Counted from the first letter of the stretch, positions 25,810-33,353 are shown. The stretch is DNA of 64,000 nt from Magnetococcus marinus MC-1 (GCF_000014865.1 NC_008576.1:2509501-2573500), one strand, 5' to 3'. Made by a program: numbers and translations. Notes: generated by a model from the letters alone, not told the origin.

Positions 25810-26085
25810 TCAGCCGTTTACGGCATCTTTGAGCACCTTGCCGGCTTTGAACTTCACATTCTTCGAGGCCGCGATCTTAATCTCTTGCCCGGTTTTAGGG
25901 TTCCGACCTGTGCGAGCAGCCCGCTCATCGATTTGGAACGCGCCAAAGCCGGAAATGCTCACACCATCACCGCCCTTCAGTGCATCGGTCATAGCGGCAA
26001 AGGTGGCTTTGATCGCCTTGTCGGCATTGGCCTGGCTCAGGCCGGAGGATTCAGCAACAGCCTTCTTCAGTTCAGTCAGATTCAT
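25810..26085 (-). CDS. HU-family DNA-binding protein
   Basis: The 91-aa protein has the complete HU fold: N-terminal helices (MNLTELKKAVAESSGLSQANADKAIKATFAAMTDAL), the GFGAF turn and the DNA-clasping arm ending RTGRNPKTGQEI. The GRNPKTG motif at the arm tip is intact. It bends DNA and may assist packaging or replication. An AGGGAGA site precedes the ATG. It is one of three HU/IHF-type genes in this prophage. Confidence 0.92.
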   Translation of the reverse strand: MNLTELKKAVAESSGLSQANADKAIKATFAAMTDALKGGDGVSISGFGAFQIDERAARTGRNPKTGQEIKIAASKNVKFKAGKVLKDAVNG

Positions 26086-26177
26086 GGGGCTCTCCCTGGG
26101 GGAAAGAGTGGTTCGGATGGATAAACTCAATCGATCCACTTTACGTTTTCCATCATTATCTGAAAAGAGCTGTTGAA

Positions 26178-27524
26178 TCAGGGGTCCAGATCGATACCGC
26201 GCTGGGCGGCGATCTCATCAAAACTTTTCCCGCCTGAACCATCCAGGTAGACGATCTTCCCGGTGGCCTGGATGAACCGCTTTACCGCCACATCCACATA
26301 GACCGGTGAGATCTCCATGGCATGCACCCGCCGCCCTGTCATCTCTCCAGCCATGATCTGAGAGCCGGAGCCGCTGAAGGGCTCATAGCAGAGGCCACCT
26401 CGTTCCACATGCTGACGCATGGGAATGGCGAAACAGTCCAGTGGTTTGGGCGTGGGATGGTCAGGTCGCTCCTCACCGGAGAGCCCACGAATGTCCCAGA
26501 CGGTGGAAAGGAACTCGGCGCCGTTGATCTTGGGCGGCATGTTGCCCTTGATCCAGCCCATCAAGCAGGGCTCGTGCTTCCACAGGTACTTGGAGCGGGT
26601 GAGGACACCTTTCTCCTTGTTCCAGATGATCTGCTGGTGCTGAAAGGCCCCCATCTTTTCCCATACCGCTTCCAGCATTGCCTGCCGTTTAGATGCATGC
26701 CAGCAGTACCAAGCCGCGTTGGGCTCAATGGCGTGGTCGATGGCAGCGCGGATGAATCCCTCATAGAGCTCAGGCCCTTGGGAGGAGTCATCCCAAGTCA
26801 CGCCGTAGCTATCCGACCAGTCCTTATTGAGGGATTCCCGCTTACGGCTCTCTTTGGAACCGGGATGATTGGTACCATCGTAATCCACCAGATAGGGAGG
26901 ATCCGTGGCGAAGAGGATGGCCCGCTCACCGTTCATCAACCGAATCACATCATCGGGATTGAGGCTGCTACCGCATAGGAGGCGATGCTCCCCAAGGATC
27001 CACAGATCCCCGGTTTTGGAAACCGGGTTGGCTGGAGGCTCAGGAACTGCCTCATCGGCCCCCGCAGCAGTCCCACTGCCATCACCATCCATATCATCTG
27101 CAAAGCCGTCCAGCAGGTCCCGCATCTCTTCATCGGTGAATCCCACCAGGGAGAGATTGAATTCATCCTCCTGAAGCCGAGCAAGCTCTGCCGCTAGGAT
27201 CGACTCATCCCAACCACCATCCAGCGCCAGCCTATTGTCCGCCAGGATATAGGCACGGCGCTGAGCATCGGAGAGATGGTCCAGCACCACCACTGGCACC
27301 TGTGCCAGGCCAATGCGCTGGGCGGCAGAGAGACGGCAGTGACCGGCAATGATGCCATCCTTACCGTCTACCAAAATGGGGTTGGTAAAGCCGAACTCCA
27401 CCATGCTGGCCGCCACTTTGGCGACCTGCTCATCACTGTGGGTACGGGCGTTGCCCGCATAGGGCATCAACCGGTCCGTTGGCCACAGTTCAATCCGCTC
27501 GGCCATGGCAGGGATCTCATTCAT
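26178..27524 (-). CDS. ParB-domain / DNA methyltransferase fusion
   Basis: In this 448-aa protein residues 10-110 form a ParB/Spo0J N-terminal nuclease-like domain (LMPYAGNARTHSDEQVAKVAASM, then IIAGHCRLSAAQRIG). Residues 180-430 are a beta-class DNA amino-methyltransferase, with motif IV DPPY at about 212 and motif I FSGSG at about 396. The arrangement predicts N6-adenine or N4-cytosine methylation. No restriction enzyme is nearby, so it probably protects phage DNA or marks packaging substrates. It overlaps the small terminase by 8 bp. Confidence 0.9.
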   Translation of the reverse strand: MNEIPAMAERIELWPTDRLMPYAGNARTHSDEQVAKVAASMVEFGFTNPILVDGKDGIIAGHCRLSAAQRIGLAQVPVVVLDHLSDAQRRAYILADNRLALDGGWDESILAAELARLQEDEFNLSLVGFTDEEMRDLLDGFADDMDGDGSGTAAGADEAVPEPPANPVSKTGDLWILGEHRLLCGSSLNPDDVIRLMNGERAILFATDPPYLVDYDGTNHPGSKESRKRESLNKDWSDSYGVTWDDSSQGPELYEGFIRAAIDHAIEPNAAWYCWHASKRQAMLEAVWEKMGAFQHQQIIWNKEKGVLTRSKYLWKHEPCLMGWIKGNMPPKINGAEFLSTVWDIRGLSGEERPDHPTPKPLDCFAIPMRQHVERGGLCYEPFSGSGSQIMAGEMTGRRVHAMEISPVYVDVAVKRFIQATGKIVYLDGSGGKSFDEIAAQRGIDLDP

Positions 27525-28080
27525 GCTTCAATTCCTCAAGGGCTTTTCTCAGTTCCTGATCCAGCCTCTCCTCAATCACCCCGGCATCATTTTCGGATGC
27601 CAGCACGGAGGAGAGCCGGTGGGGGATGGTGAAAAGCCGATCCCGAACCCGGCGGGCCAGATTGAATGCGGATACCTTCACCTCGTCACTGCTGACCAGC
27701 TGTTCCGAGCGCTCCTCAAAATCCAGTTTGACCAAGCGAGCGCTGTACGCCTCCCGAATGGCCCGGCTGGTCTGGTAGTCCGGAGCCCCCTGTTTCAGGG
27801 GTGGTGACGGTGGTGTTTGGGATGCGAACCTCTGGGGTTGGTTCGCAGGGGGTGCGTACCCAGGGTTCGCAGCCTGGTTTGCACTGGGGTTCGCACCCCC
27901 ATTTGCAGAAATTTCGCGCTGCTGAGCGGGATTGGTATTTCGTTCCCAGGCCGCGTCTGCTTTGGCCGGATCTACCGTTCCATCCGGCTCCTTGCTAATG
28001 CGCCCGGCCTTGATCGCCTTACGTACAGCGGCATCAGAGACGCCGCGCAGCTTGGCATACTGCCGAATGGAAACGCCCAT
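27517..28080 (-). CDS. Terminase small subunit
   Basis: The 187-aa protein has an N-terminal helix-turn-helix (MGVSIRQYAKLRGVSDAAVRKAIKAGRI). A low-complexity Ala-Asn-Pro/Gln linker follows (about residues 58-90). The C-terminal helical region (TSRAIREAYSARLVKLDFEERSEQLVSSDEVK... NLARRVRDRLFTIP) is seen in Nu1-like small terminases of many prophages. It recognises the packaging site and recruits the large subunit. The DNA of the linker is a 12-bp repeat built on TGCGAACC, also present just upstream of the gene. Confidence 0.85.
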   Translation of the reverse strand: MGVSIRQYAKLRGVSDAAVRKAIKAGRISKEPDGTVDPAKADAAWERNTNPAQQREISANGGANPSANQAANPGYAPPANQPQRFASQTPPSPPLKQGAPDYQTSRAIREAYSARLVKLDFEERSEQLVSSDEVKVSAFNLARRVRDRLFTIPHRLSSVLASENDAGVIEERLDQELRKALEELKHE

Positions 28081-28152
28081 TGCGCTCTCATCTATTCCTC
28101 TGTGTTATAGGATTTGGGTGCAGGGTGCGAACCTGCGAACCAGGTGCGAACC
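27823..28152. repeat. TGCGAACC repeat cluster in and before the small terminase gene
   Basis: Perfect TGCGAACC octamers lie on the plus strand at 27823, 28126, 28134 and 28145, and on the minus strand at 27840-27847, 27864-27871 and 27888-27895. One-mismatch copies are at 27853 and 27876. Inside the gene the copies recur every 12 bp. Upstream of the start codon three copies sit within 27 bp. This is where lambda has its cos/R sites, so small-terminase binding sites are the likely role. Confidence 0.7.
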
Positions 28153-28169
28153 CGTTTTTATCGCTGTCG

Positions 28170-29057
28170 CTAGGCAACTCTTGCGCTCCAACGGAACCCA
28201 TTGATTTTACATCGTTCCAGGTCCCGTGCGATTTTTCCAGGGGCCAACAATTGCTTCTGCCAATAGGTCATCAAGGCATTATCTCGATAGGGTTGTGAAA
28301 GCGTCTCGACCCAATCCATAAAGGGTGTGGATCCTTTTGATCTATTGCACTGGTCACATGCCACAACCAAGTTACTCACACCATGGATACCACCACTTGC
28401 AATGGGATCCATATGGTCAAGCGTGCTATTTGAAGCTATTAAATCCTCACCGCAGTATGGACACTCATCAAACTCTTTCAGCAATGCCATGGCAGACCCT
28501 TTCTCCATGGTACCGTCATGTTGATCCATCACACGGCTTTGACCACCGCTCCACTGCGATACTCTCTCTGGGTTGTCATGCTTGTAAGCCTGACTACGTA
28601 CACGTTCATTGGTTTTGAACTCAGGATCTCTTTGATAGCGAATCCGATATCGATCTGCGACAGATAAACGATGATCCGACCAGGGAGTACCTTTCGACGC
28701 ATAGAAGGCGTTCAACCACCAATCTGGAGCTGTCTGATATACCCAGCGGTTCCAAGCTTCAGTTGCATCCCGTTTGGCATGTCTGGCTTCTTGCCGCTCT
28801 AATGCTTCTGCCTGGACCTCGTCAATAGTACGATATTGTCGGCCTTTGTTCTCATTGATCCGGCGCCGTTCTGCCTGCCGTTGCACCTTTGTGCGCTTTC
28901 TACTCTTAAGCCTGCACCTTTCGAGTTCACACTCAGCACAATGCCCACTGATATAAAGGTTCTGCTTGTCTTTGTAGAAACGCGACGGGAAGTCAGCAAT
29001 GGGCTTATCTTTGCCACACTTTTTACAGACCTTGCGTGCTGGTTTCTCTTCGTTCAT
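28170..29057 (-). CDS. HNH endonuclease with N-terminal zinc ribbon, terminase-linked
   Basis: In this 295-aa protein residues 8-45 contain two CxxC-type pairs (CKKCGK, CAECE), followed by a long basic helix. The HNH domain at about 205-260 has CPYCGED, LDHMDPIASGG, NLVVACDQCNRSKGS, with the catalytic His in LDH and the zinc cysteines present. HNH proteins beside terminases of cos phages are required for specific end cutting. It directly precedes the small terminase region with its repeats. Confidence 0.85.
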   Translation of the reverse strand: MNEEKPARKVCKKCGKDKPIADFPSRFYKDKQNLYISGHCAECELERCRLKSRKRTKVQRQAERRRINENKGRQYRTIDEVQAEALERQEARHAKRDATEAWNRWVYQTAPDWWLNAFYASKGTPWSDHRLSVADRYRIRYQRDPEFKTNERVRSQAYKHDNPERVSQWSGGQSRVMDQHDGTMEKGSAMALLKEFDECPYCGEDLIASNSTLDHMDPIASGGIHGVSNLVVACDQCNRSKGSTPFMDWVETLSQPYRDNALMTYWQKQLLAPGKIARDLERCKINGFRWSARVA

Positions 29058-29161
29058 GAGCTTCCCCCAATACAAAAATGCCCCGTAAATTTCTCTACGA
29101 GGCCTGGATCAGGTTGAACTTGAATGAATCTGGATATTGGAGACTGTTTCTTGTACCCTAG

Positions 29162-29176
29162 TGTCAAACTTTGACA
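29162..29176. promoter_or_regulatory. Probable ParD operator
   Basis: TGTCAAACTTTGACA is a perfect 7-bp inverted repeat with one central base, immediately before the AGGAGGT ribosome site of parD. ParD-type antitoxins repress their own operon by binding such dyads. Confidence 0.65.
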
Positions 29177-29188
29177 TAGGAGGTATTC

Positions 29189-29440
29189 ATGGCCACCAAC
29201 GTTAGTTTGACCCCCGAACTGGAATCCTTCGCCCGCTCTTGTGTCGAGAGCGGGCGTTTCAATAGCGTCAGCGAGGTAGTACGCCAAGCCCTACGTCGCC
29301 TTAAAGAGGATGAGGAACGCCGCACCAAGTTTGATGCCATGCTTGATGCCGTTAAAGAAGAGGCCCAACGTGAAGGGACCTATACGGCAGATCAGGTTCT
29401 GGAAGAAATGGATGAAATTATTGATCGTGTTTCAAAATGA
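29189..29440 (+). CDS. parD: ParD-family antitoxin
   Basis: The 83-aa ribbon-helix-helix protein (NVSLTPELESFARSCVESGRFNSVSEVVRQALRRLKEDE) matches the ParD pattern, with an acidic C-terminal tail that would wrap the toxin. A strong ribosome site (AGGAGGT) lies 4-6 nt before the ATG. Its stop overlaps the parE start as ATGA. The module is on the opposite strand to its phage neighbours. Confidence 0.93.
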   Translation: MATNVSLTPELESFARSCVESGRFNSVSEVVRQALRRLKEDEERRTKFDAMLDAVKEEAQREGTYTADQVLEEMDEIIDRVSK

Positions 29441-29745
29441 AGCCTGCCGTTTTTACTCCTCAAGGACGGCGAGATCTTCAAGGGGCCGCCAAAGATCTTG
29501 GAAATGAAAACCCCATGGCTGCCCGAGCGCTACGAGAGGCTATTAAAAAGGCAACCCGGCTACTTGGTGAATATCCATTCGCGGGTCAAGAGCGTACCGA
29601 TATCACTTCCCGCGATGTGAGGTTTTTAGTCGTCCATGGGTTTGAATATGTGATTGTTTATGACCCCTACCCTTCACCAGCAGAAATTCAACGTGTGCTG
29701 CATACCAAACGGGATCTGAATGCCATTTTGGATGAGGATCACTAA
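29437..29745 (+). CDS. parE: ParE-family toxin (RelE superfamily)
   Basis: The 102-aa toxin is of normal length. It shows FTPQGRRDLQGAAKDLG, ARALREAIKKATRLLGEYPFAGQER, DVRFLVVHGFEYVIVYD and the C-terminal IQRVLHTKRDL block. ParE proteins poison DNA gyrase. As prophage cargo the pair would penalise cells that lose the prophage. It ends 1 bp before the stop codon of the facing phage gene. Confidence 0.93.
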   Translation: MKPAVFTPQGRRDLQGAAKDLGNENPMAARALREAIKKATRLLGEYPFAGQERTDITSRDVRFLVVHGFEYVIVYDPYPSPAEIQRVLHTKRDLNAILDEDH

Positions 29746-29746
29746 G

Positions 29747-30343
29747 TTAATGGGCTGAAGCCATGGCCTCGGTGATGGCTTCGTTGAAGTTCTTTTGAAA
29801 ACGCGACTCAACCACGCTCTTCACCGTATCCATGAATCCAAAGCGGGGCTTGATCTCGACTCGATTCACAAAGCGGTACATCATCTTCAACTTACGTCCC
29901 TTACGACCACCCCGACGCCACACTGCGTGGGTGGAGGGATCGTCATGCAGAGGCGCGATGAAGTGATTGGGCTTCTTCAGCAGAGCACCAGGAAACTTCC
30001 CTGGCCGGGTCACGGACTTGGGATTGGGACGGGCACCATATGGGATGGCCAGCGAATCCCCAGATTGGGAGCGTTTGGCCCCACCGGTCTCCTGGAGTGC
30101 CATGAAAGGATCCAGCACCCGAACAGAGGCCTGCAGATCACTCTTCTTGGCCGGTTTGATCCGGATGCCTTTGGCCACCCATCCAGTACGGATGGTGAAG
30201 CGTTCCGGCAAACGGCGGCGTACCTCTGCTTGAGCATCCTGAGCCGTGCGGGTCAGGGCCACGGCGGTGGCGTAGCGAACCTGCTTGGCAAGGTTGTCTG
30301 CGGCTTGCGCAACACGCCTTGTGTCGGCCTCGACACGGATCAT
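29747..30343 (-). CDS. Minor tail protein Z-like / HK97 gp10-like protein
   Basis: The 198-aa protein has the N-terminal helical block ADNLAKQVRYATAVALTRTAQDAQAEVRRRLPERFTIRTGWVAKGIRI, a recognisable start of the phage gp10/tail-Z group. The end is basic and helical (SVVESRFQKNFNEAITEAMASAH). Such proteins act in tail completion. Here it lies between the ParDE pair and lysis genes, far from the tail cluster. It is coupled to the next gene by a 4-bp overlap. Confidence 0.65.
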   Translation of the reverse strand: MIRVEADTRRVAQAADNLAKQVRYATAVALTRTAQDAQAEVRRRLPERFTIRTGWVAKGIRIKPAKKSDLQASVRVLDPFMALQETGGAKRSQSGDSLAIPYGARPNPKSVTRPGKFPGALLKKPNHFIAPLHDDPSTHAVWRRGGRKGRKLKMMYRFVNRVEIKPRFGFMDTVKSVVESRFQKNFNEAITEAMASAH

Positions 30344-30636
30344 TTGTGGCAGACCTCTTCCACCAGATCCACCCGCCCCTCCAGCGCCTTGATGGCTTGG
30401 TCACGCAGGGCAAAGTCGCGGTGAGCATCAGTGGCCCGATAGCGTTCATAGGACGCCTCGTCCACCCGAGCAGCCAGGGCATCCACCCGACCACTGAGGA
30501 TGGCGAGTTCAACACGCATCTGCTCTATGGTCGTGAGTTGCCACGCCATCAACGCTGCGACCCCCATGGTCAACACAGTCTGGACATGCCGTTCCAGGCC
30601 ACGACGGCGTTCAACCGTCACTTCTTGTGGGCTCAC
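30340..30636 (-). CDS. Membrane-anchored coiled-coil protein, lysis accessory candidate
   Basis: The 98-aa protein has one membrane segment at about residues 20-38 (TVLTMGVAALMAWQLTTI) and a long helix with a coiled-coil pattern (VELAILSGRVDALAARVDEASYERYRA). It lies directly after the holin (4-bp overlap). The layout of one inner-membrane span plus periplasmic coiled coil would suit an i-spanin or holin partner, but no o-spanin lipobox frame was found. The assignment is tentative. Confidence 0.5.
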   Translation of the reverse strand: MSPQEVTVERRRGLERHVQTVLTMGVAALMAWQLTTIEQMRVELAILSGRVDALAARVDEASYERYRATDAHRDFALRDQAIKALEGRVDLVEEVCHK

Positions 30637-30821
30637 GAACGATCCCCTTTTTCCGCGATGAATACTGAAGCCAGAGCCGCCCCAGCCGCCAGTAACTCGG
30701 TAATGGCTCCCGTTTGCTCATGGCTTAGTCCAAACATGGCCAGAAGAACGGCCACGCCGCTCCAGGACGAAGGCTCTTTCACCCGACCAAGAACGGTTTT
30801 TACCAGCAGGGAAATGGGCAT
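30633..30821 (-). CDS. Holin
   Basis: The 62-aa protein starts at the ATG at 30821 (GGAGG upstream). It has the short amphipathic start SLLVKTVLGRVKEPSSWSG. Two hydrophobic helices follow (VAVLLAMFGLSHEQ.. and ITELLAAGAALASVFIA) and a charged tail EKGDRS. This small-holin pattern is common in proteobacterial phages. It would form the inner-membrane lesion that lets the M15 endolysin reach peptidoglycan. Confidence 0.75.
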   Translation of the reverse strand: MPISLLVKTVLGRVKEPSSWSGVAVLLAMFGLSHEQTGAITELLAAGAALASVFIAEKGDRS

Positions 30822-30923
30822 CTCTTCTACCTCCAAGACAGAATCTATTGCAAACCGGCAGATGCTTCGATATACATCTGAAGGCACTGTATTCGTTAAT
30901 CAATCCAACAAACTGGATCAATC

Positions 30924-31199
30924 ATGACTAAATCTGAACTCATTTTGGCAGTAGCTGAGCAAAACACTTTGCACAAGCAATCCGCAGTTATGGTCGTCGA
31001 CATGGTTTTCAATGAACTTGGTAAGGCATTAGCCAAAGGGGAAAGAGTTGAGCTTCGAGGCTTTGGCGTATTTGAGCCGAGAGCCAGGAAGCCCCGCACT
31101 GCTAGAAACCCAAAGACAGGTAAAAAAGTGAATGTAGAGTCCAAAACGGCCGTGCACTTCAAGCCTGGGCTGGATATGCGCAGGCGCGTTGACTACTGA
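30924..31199 (+). CDS. IHF-beta-like DNA-bending protein
   Basis: In this 91-aa protein MTKSELI at the start, the GFGVFEPRARKPRTARNPKTGKKV arm and the TAVHFKPGLDMRRRV end are characteristic of IHF beta subunits (host ihfB). The Pro at the arm tip that intercalates is present in ARNPKTG. It lies on the forward strand, divergent from the holin and convergent with the endolysin. Together with the IHF-alpha-like gene at 32530 the phage could form its own heterodimer. Confidence 0.88.
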   Translation: MTKSELILAVAEQNTLHKQSAVMVVDMVFNELGKALAKGERVELRGFGVFEPRARKPRTARNPKTGKKVNVESKTAVHFKPGLDMRRRVDY

Positions 31200-31201
31200 G
31201 G

Positions 31202-31594
31202 TCAGTACGACCAAATCGTTGGCCGAGGCTGACCAGGTGCTACATCCAGGGTGTCCAGGTGGATGAAACGGGACTTGTGCTGGCCTCGCTGGCTAACCCC
31301 GATGCCGGTGAACCCATGGTGCATGGCCAACGCCATCAGGGTATGGGCATCTTCACCGGAGACCTGTACGTCTACAGCCCTGCCGGTGGTGTGAGGTCCA
31401 TTGGATCCGGTTGTGGAAACGGATGCGTTGTGGTTGGGGCAGCGGTATGCGCTGTTGACGATAATGGGTTTGCCATAGGCCATGCGGAGTTCTTCAAGAC
31501 GCTCCATAAACTGCGGATCCATCTTTTGTGAGCCACAGCCACAGTGACACTCAAGCTCTGCGTGGCTGAAATGGGGCCAACTTTGTTCAGACAT
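31202..31594 (-). CDS. M15A-family peptidase, probable endolysin
   Basis: In this 130-aa protein the zinc site is intact: H in GPHTTGRAVDVQV (His and Asp ligands) and the second H in RFIHLDTLD. The CRCPNHN-type loop (AYRCPNHNASV) is typical of the M15A group, which cleaves peptide bridges in peptidoglycan. It has no signal peptide, so export through the holin is expected. It lies 2 bp from the convergent IHF-beta-like stop and overlaps the 40-aa membrane protein gene. Confidence 0.9.
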   Translation of the reverse strand: MSEQSWPHFSHAELECHCGCGSQKMDPQFMERLEELRMAYGKPIIVNSAYRCPNHNASVSTTGSNGPHTTGRAVDVQVSGEDAHTLMALAMHHGFTGIGVSQRGQHKSRFIHLDTLDVAPGQPRPTIWSY

Positions 31595-31709
31595 GATCAT
31601 CTACTCCGCCAACCAGCATGCGTAACATCACCCCGAGGATAGCCACAGCAATCAATCCAAAGATCAATGATGCGATCAGTGACCCAACCATCAACAGTGA
31701 TGTACCCAT
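31587..31709 (-). CDS. 40-aa membrane protein upstream of the endolysin
   Basis: This short frame (ATG at 31709, GGGAGA 7 nt upstream, TGA at 31587) encodes one long membrane span (SLLMVGSLIASLIFGLIAVAILGVMLRML) with a short acidic end. It overlaps the endolysin start by 8 bp. Translational coupling to a lysis gene, an unbroken hydrophobic span and the good ribosome site favour a real gene, perhaps an antiholin or second holin component. Confidence 0.6.
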   Translation of the reverse strand: MGTSLLMVGSLIASLIFGLIAVAILGVMLRMLVGGVDDHV

Positions 31710-31722
31710 TCAGATTCTCCCA

Positions 31723-31757
31723 ACAAAAAGCCCGCCTCGAGTTTCCCCGGGCGGGCT
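31723..31757 (-). terminator. Intrinsic terminator after the EndA-type nuclease gene
   Basis: On the minus strand AGCCCGCC (31750-31757) pairs with GGCGGGCT (31729-31736) across a 13-nt loop and is followed by five T residues. It ends the IHF-alpha-like/nuclease unit before the lysis genes. Confidence 0.8.
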
Positions 31758-31780
31758 AATGTGCTGTGTGCTCTTGCTGA

Positions 31781-32512
31781 CTACTGGATAAAGGGATTTG
31801 CGTTACCCTGCATCCGTTCTATTCTACGATTCCGTTCACGTTCCCAGTCATCGACTGGATCTTCCCTGTTCCAAACTTCAAAGAGCCGCCTCTGCTTTTT
31901 GCTGATTGGCAAACCGTATGTGGCATTCATGTAGAAATAGGTCCGAGCAATATCACCACGCACTTCAGGGCGGGGCTCAACACGGTCGGTGTCCCAGTCG
32001 ATCTCAAAATCACAGGCTCCATAAGCTCTGGGCTCACCTGAAACCATAGAAAATGACAGGTTGCTGCGATCGCCGTTAAGTTCACCTACTGCAGGGACCA
32101 AGTTGTGGAGATCAGACTCCATCGCTTCAAAGACGGGATCAACCTTCGCACAGCATCTGCGGCCTTTGTAAGCTTTGCCTTTTTGGGTTGTACAGATTGG
32201 CTCTTGCCAGCACTGACGGGTATGGCCAAAGGCGTGAGCAGGAACAACGTGTTCCCATTCAATGCGACTACCCCGCTTAGGATTTTTTCGGGGCTGATAG
32301 CCGCATGCTCCCGACCGAACTTCCTTATGCTTGGTATAGCTACAGCCGCAGTAAAATGTAGTGCGGTGGCCTTCAAAGACTTTGGGGAGAAGCTTTTTAG
32401 CTTCGCTGAACGAAGCAATGCGATGGGGGATTTGAGGATCAGCAGCTTGGGCGATGGCCGAGATGGTCATCAGCAGTGAGAGTGTCAAAACTATAAATCC
32501 AGGTTTTCCCAT
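31781..32512 (-). CDS. Secreted DNA endonuclease I (EndA/Dns family)
   Basis: The 243-aa protein begins with a signal peptide (residues 1-23, hydrophobic core then AQAADP). The family core follows: GCSYTKHKEV, RIEWEHVVPAHAFG with catalytic EHVVPA, the Cys pairs, and SDLHNLVPAVGELNGDRSNL. All disulphide cysteines expected of Vibrio-type Dns proteins appear present. It is a periplasmic or secreted non-specific DNase. It is uncommon in phages and could degrade competing DNA or debris at lysis. Confidence 0.92.
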   Translation of the reverse strand: MGKPGFIVLTLSLLMTISAIAQAADPQIPHRIASFSEAKKLLPKVFEGHRTTFYCGCSYTKHKEVRSGACGYQPRKNPKRGSRIEWEHVVPAHAFGHTRQCWQEPICTTQKGKAYKGRRCCAKVDPVFEAMESDLHNLVPAVGELNGDRSNLSFSMVSGEPRAYGACDFEIDWDTDRVEPRPEVRGDIARTYFYMNATYGLPISKKQRRLFEVWNREDPVDDWERERNRRIERMQGNANPFIQ

Positions 32513-32529
32513 GCGATAAAACCGACTCT

Positions 32530-32814
32530 TCAGCTCGGGCCCTTATTCACACGATCCAACAGGATCTGGCTGGCCTTGAAAGTTACAACGCGGCGCGCTG
32601 ATATCTCTACATCTTCCCCTGTTTTTGGGTTGCGACCCTGGCGGGGTTTTTTATCCAGCATACTGAAGCCACCAAAGCCGTAGATCTTAACAGGCTCACC
32701 ACTTTCCAGTTGGCTGCGGATAATCTCAAAAACCGACTCCACGACGTCAGCAGACTCTTTCTTGGACAGACCAAGCCGATGGTAAACAGTCTGAACGATA
32801 TCCGCTTTGGTCAT
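32530..32814 (-). CDS. IHF-alpha-like DNA-bending protein
   Basis: The 94-aa protein has MTKADIVQTVYHRLGLSKKESADVVESVFEIIRSQLESGE at the start and GFGGFSMLDKKPRQGRNPKTGEDVEISARRVVTFKASQIL, which are specific to IHF alpha (host ihfA). The ATG at 32814 is chosen because an upstream extension lacks homology. It is cotranscribed with the EndA-type gene 17 bp downstream. It may pair with the IHF-beta-like protein encoded at 30924. Confidence 0.9.
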   Translation of the reverse strand: MTKADIVQTVYHRLGLSKKESADVVESVFEIIRSQLESGEPVKIYGFGGFSMLDKKPRQGRNPKTGEDVEISARRVVTFKASQILLDRVNKGPS

Positions 32815-32954
32815 GGTCACGGCTAATTCTCCCGCGTTTTCTTCGTAGAGGTGAAATCTCAAAAAAATATCGGAGGGTAGCGTTCCCGCATACGCCCCCG
32901 ATTATGATTTGCACTATAGCAAATATTGCCAAAGTGGCCTACCCACTAAAATGC

Positions 32955-33353
32955 CTAGGCATTTTTTTGTTGATTGAGTTTGGCTGAAAGAGTGGCCATA
33001 GCGATCAGGTAGCGCTGGCGGGCAGTCTCCCTGCAGACACCGAGTTGGGCCATGATGAACTTCCACGGCACCTTTTCAGCACGAAGCCACACCAACTTTG
33101 CCTGATCTGGCTCCAGAGTGTGCAACCACGACAAAGCTTCATCCATGCGGTCAATGGCATCCGGGGTGGGCGGCCCCAGGCGCACCCGGACGTTCTGCAT
33201 GCCATAGCTTTCCCAATACTCCCGCAAGAAGGGGGGCCAAGAGGAGCTATGCCCACGGGGGCGCACTCCATCCTCTGGCAACCGCTTCATGGTGCTGGCA
33301 GCCTCTTCTAGCCGTTTTGCTACAGCTGGAGCATCCCATTTCTGCTCACGCAT
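32955..33353 (-). CDS. DUF6362-like protein with a sigma-region-4-like HTH
   Basis: In this 132-aa protein the first two thirds are helical and proline-rich (AVAKRLEEAASTMKRLPEDGVRPRGH, SSSWPPFLREYWESYG). Residues 85-120 (AKLVWLRAEKVPWKFIMAQLGVCRETARQRYLIAMATL) form a sigma-70 region-4-like helix-turn-helix. Such small proteins are found at the late end of phage early operons and could act in late transcription or packaging. The start at 33353 overlaps the previous gene by 8 bp. Confidence 0.7.
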   Translation of the reverse strand: MREQKWDAPAVAKRLEEAASTMKRLPEDGVRPRGHSSSWPPFLREYWESYGMQNVRVRLGPPTPDAIDRMDEALSWLHTLEPDQAKLVWLRAEKVPWKFIMAQLGVCRETARQRYLIAMATLSAKLNQQKNA

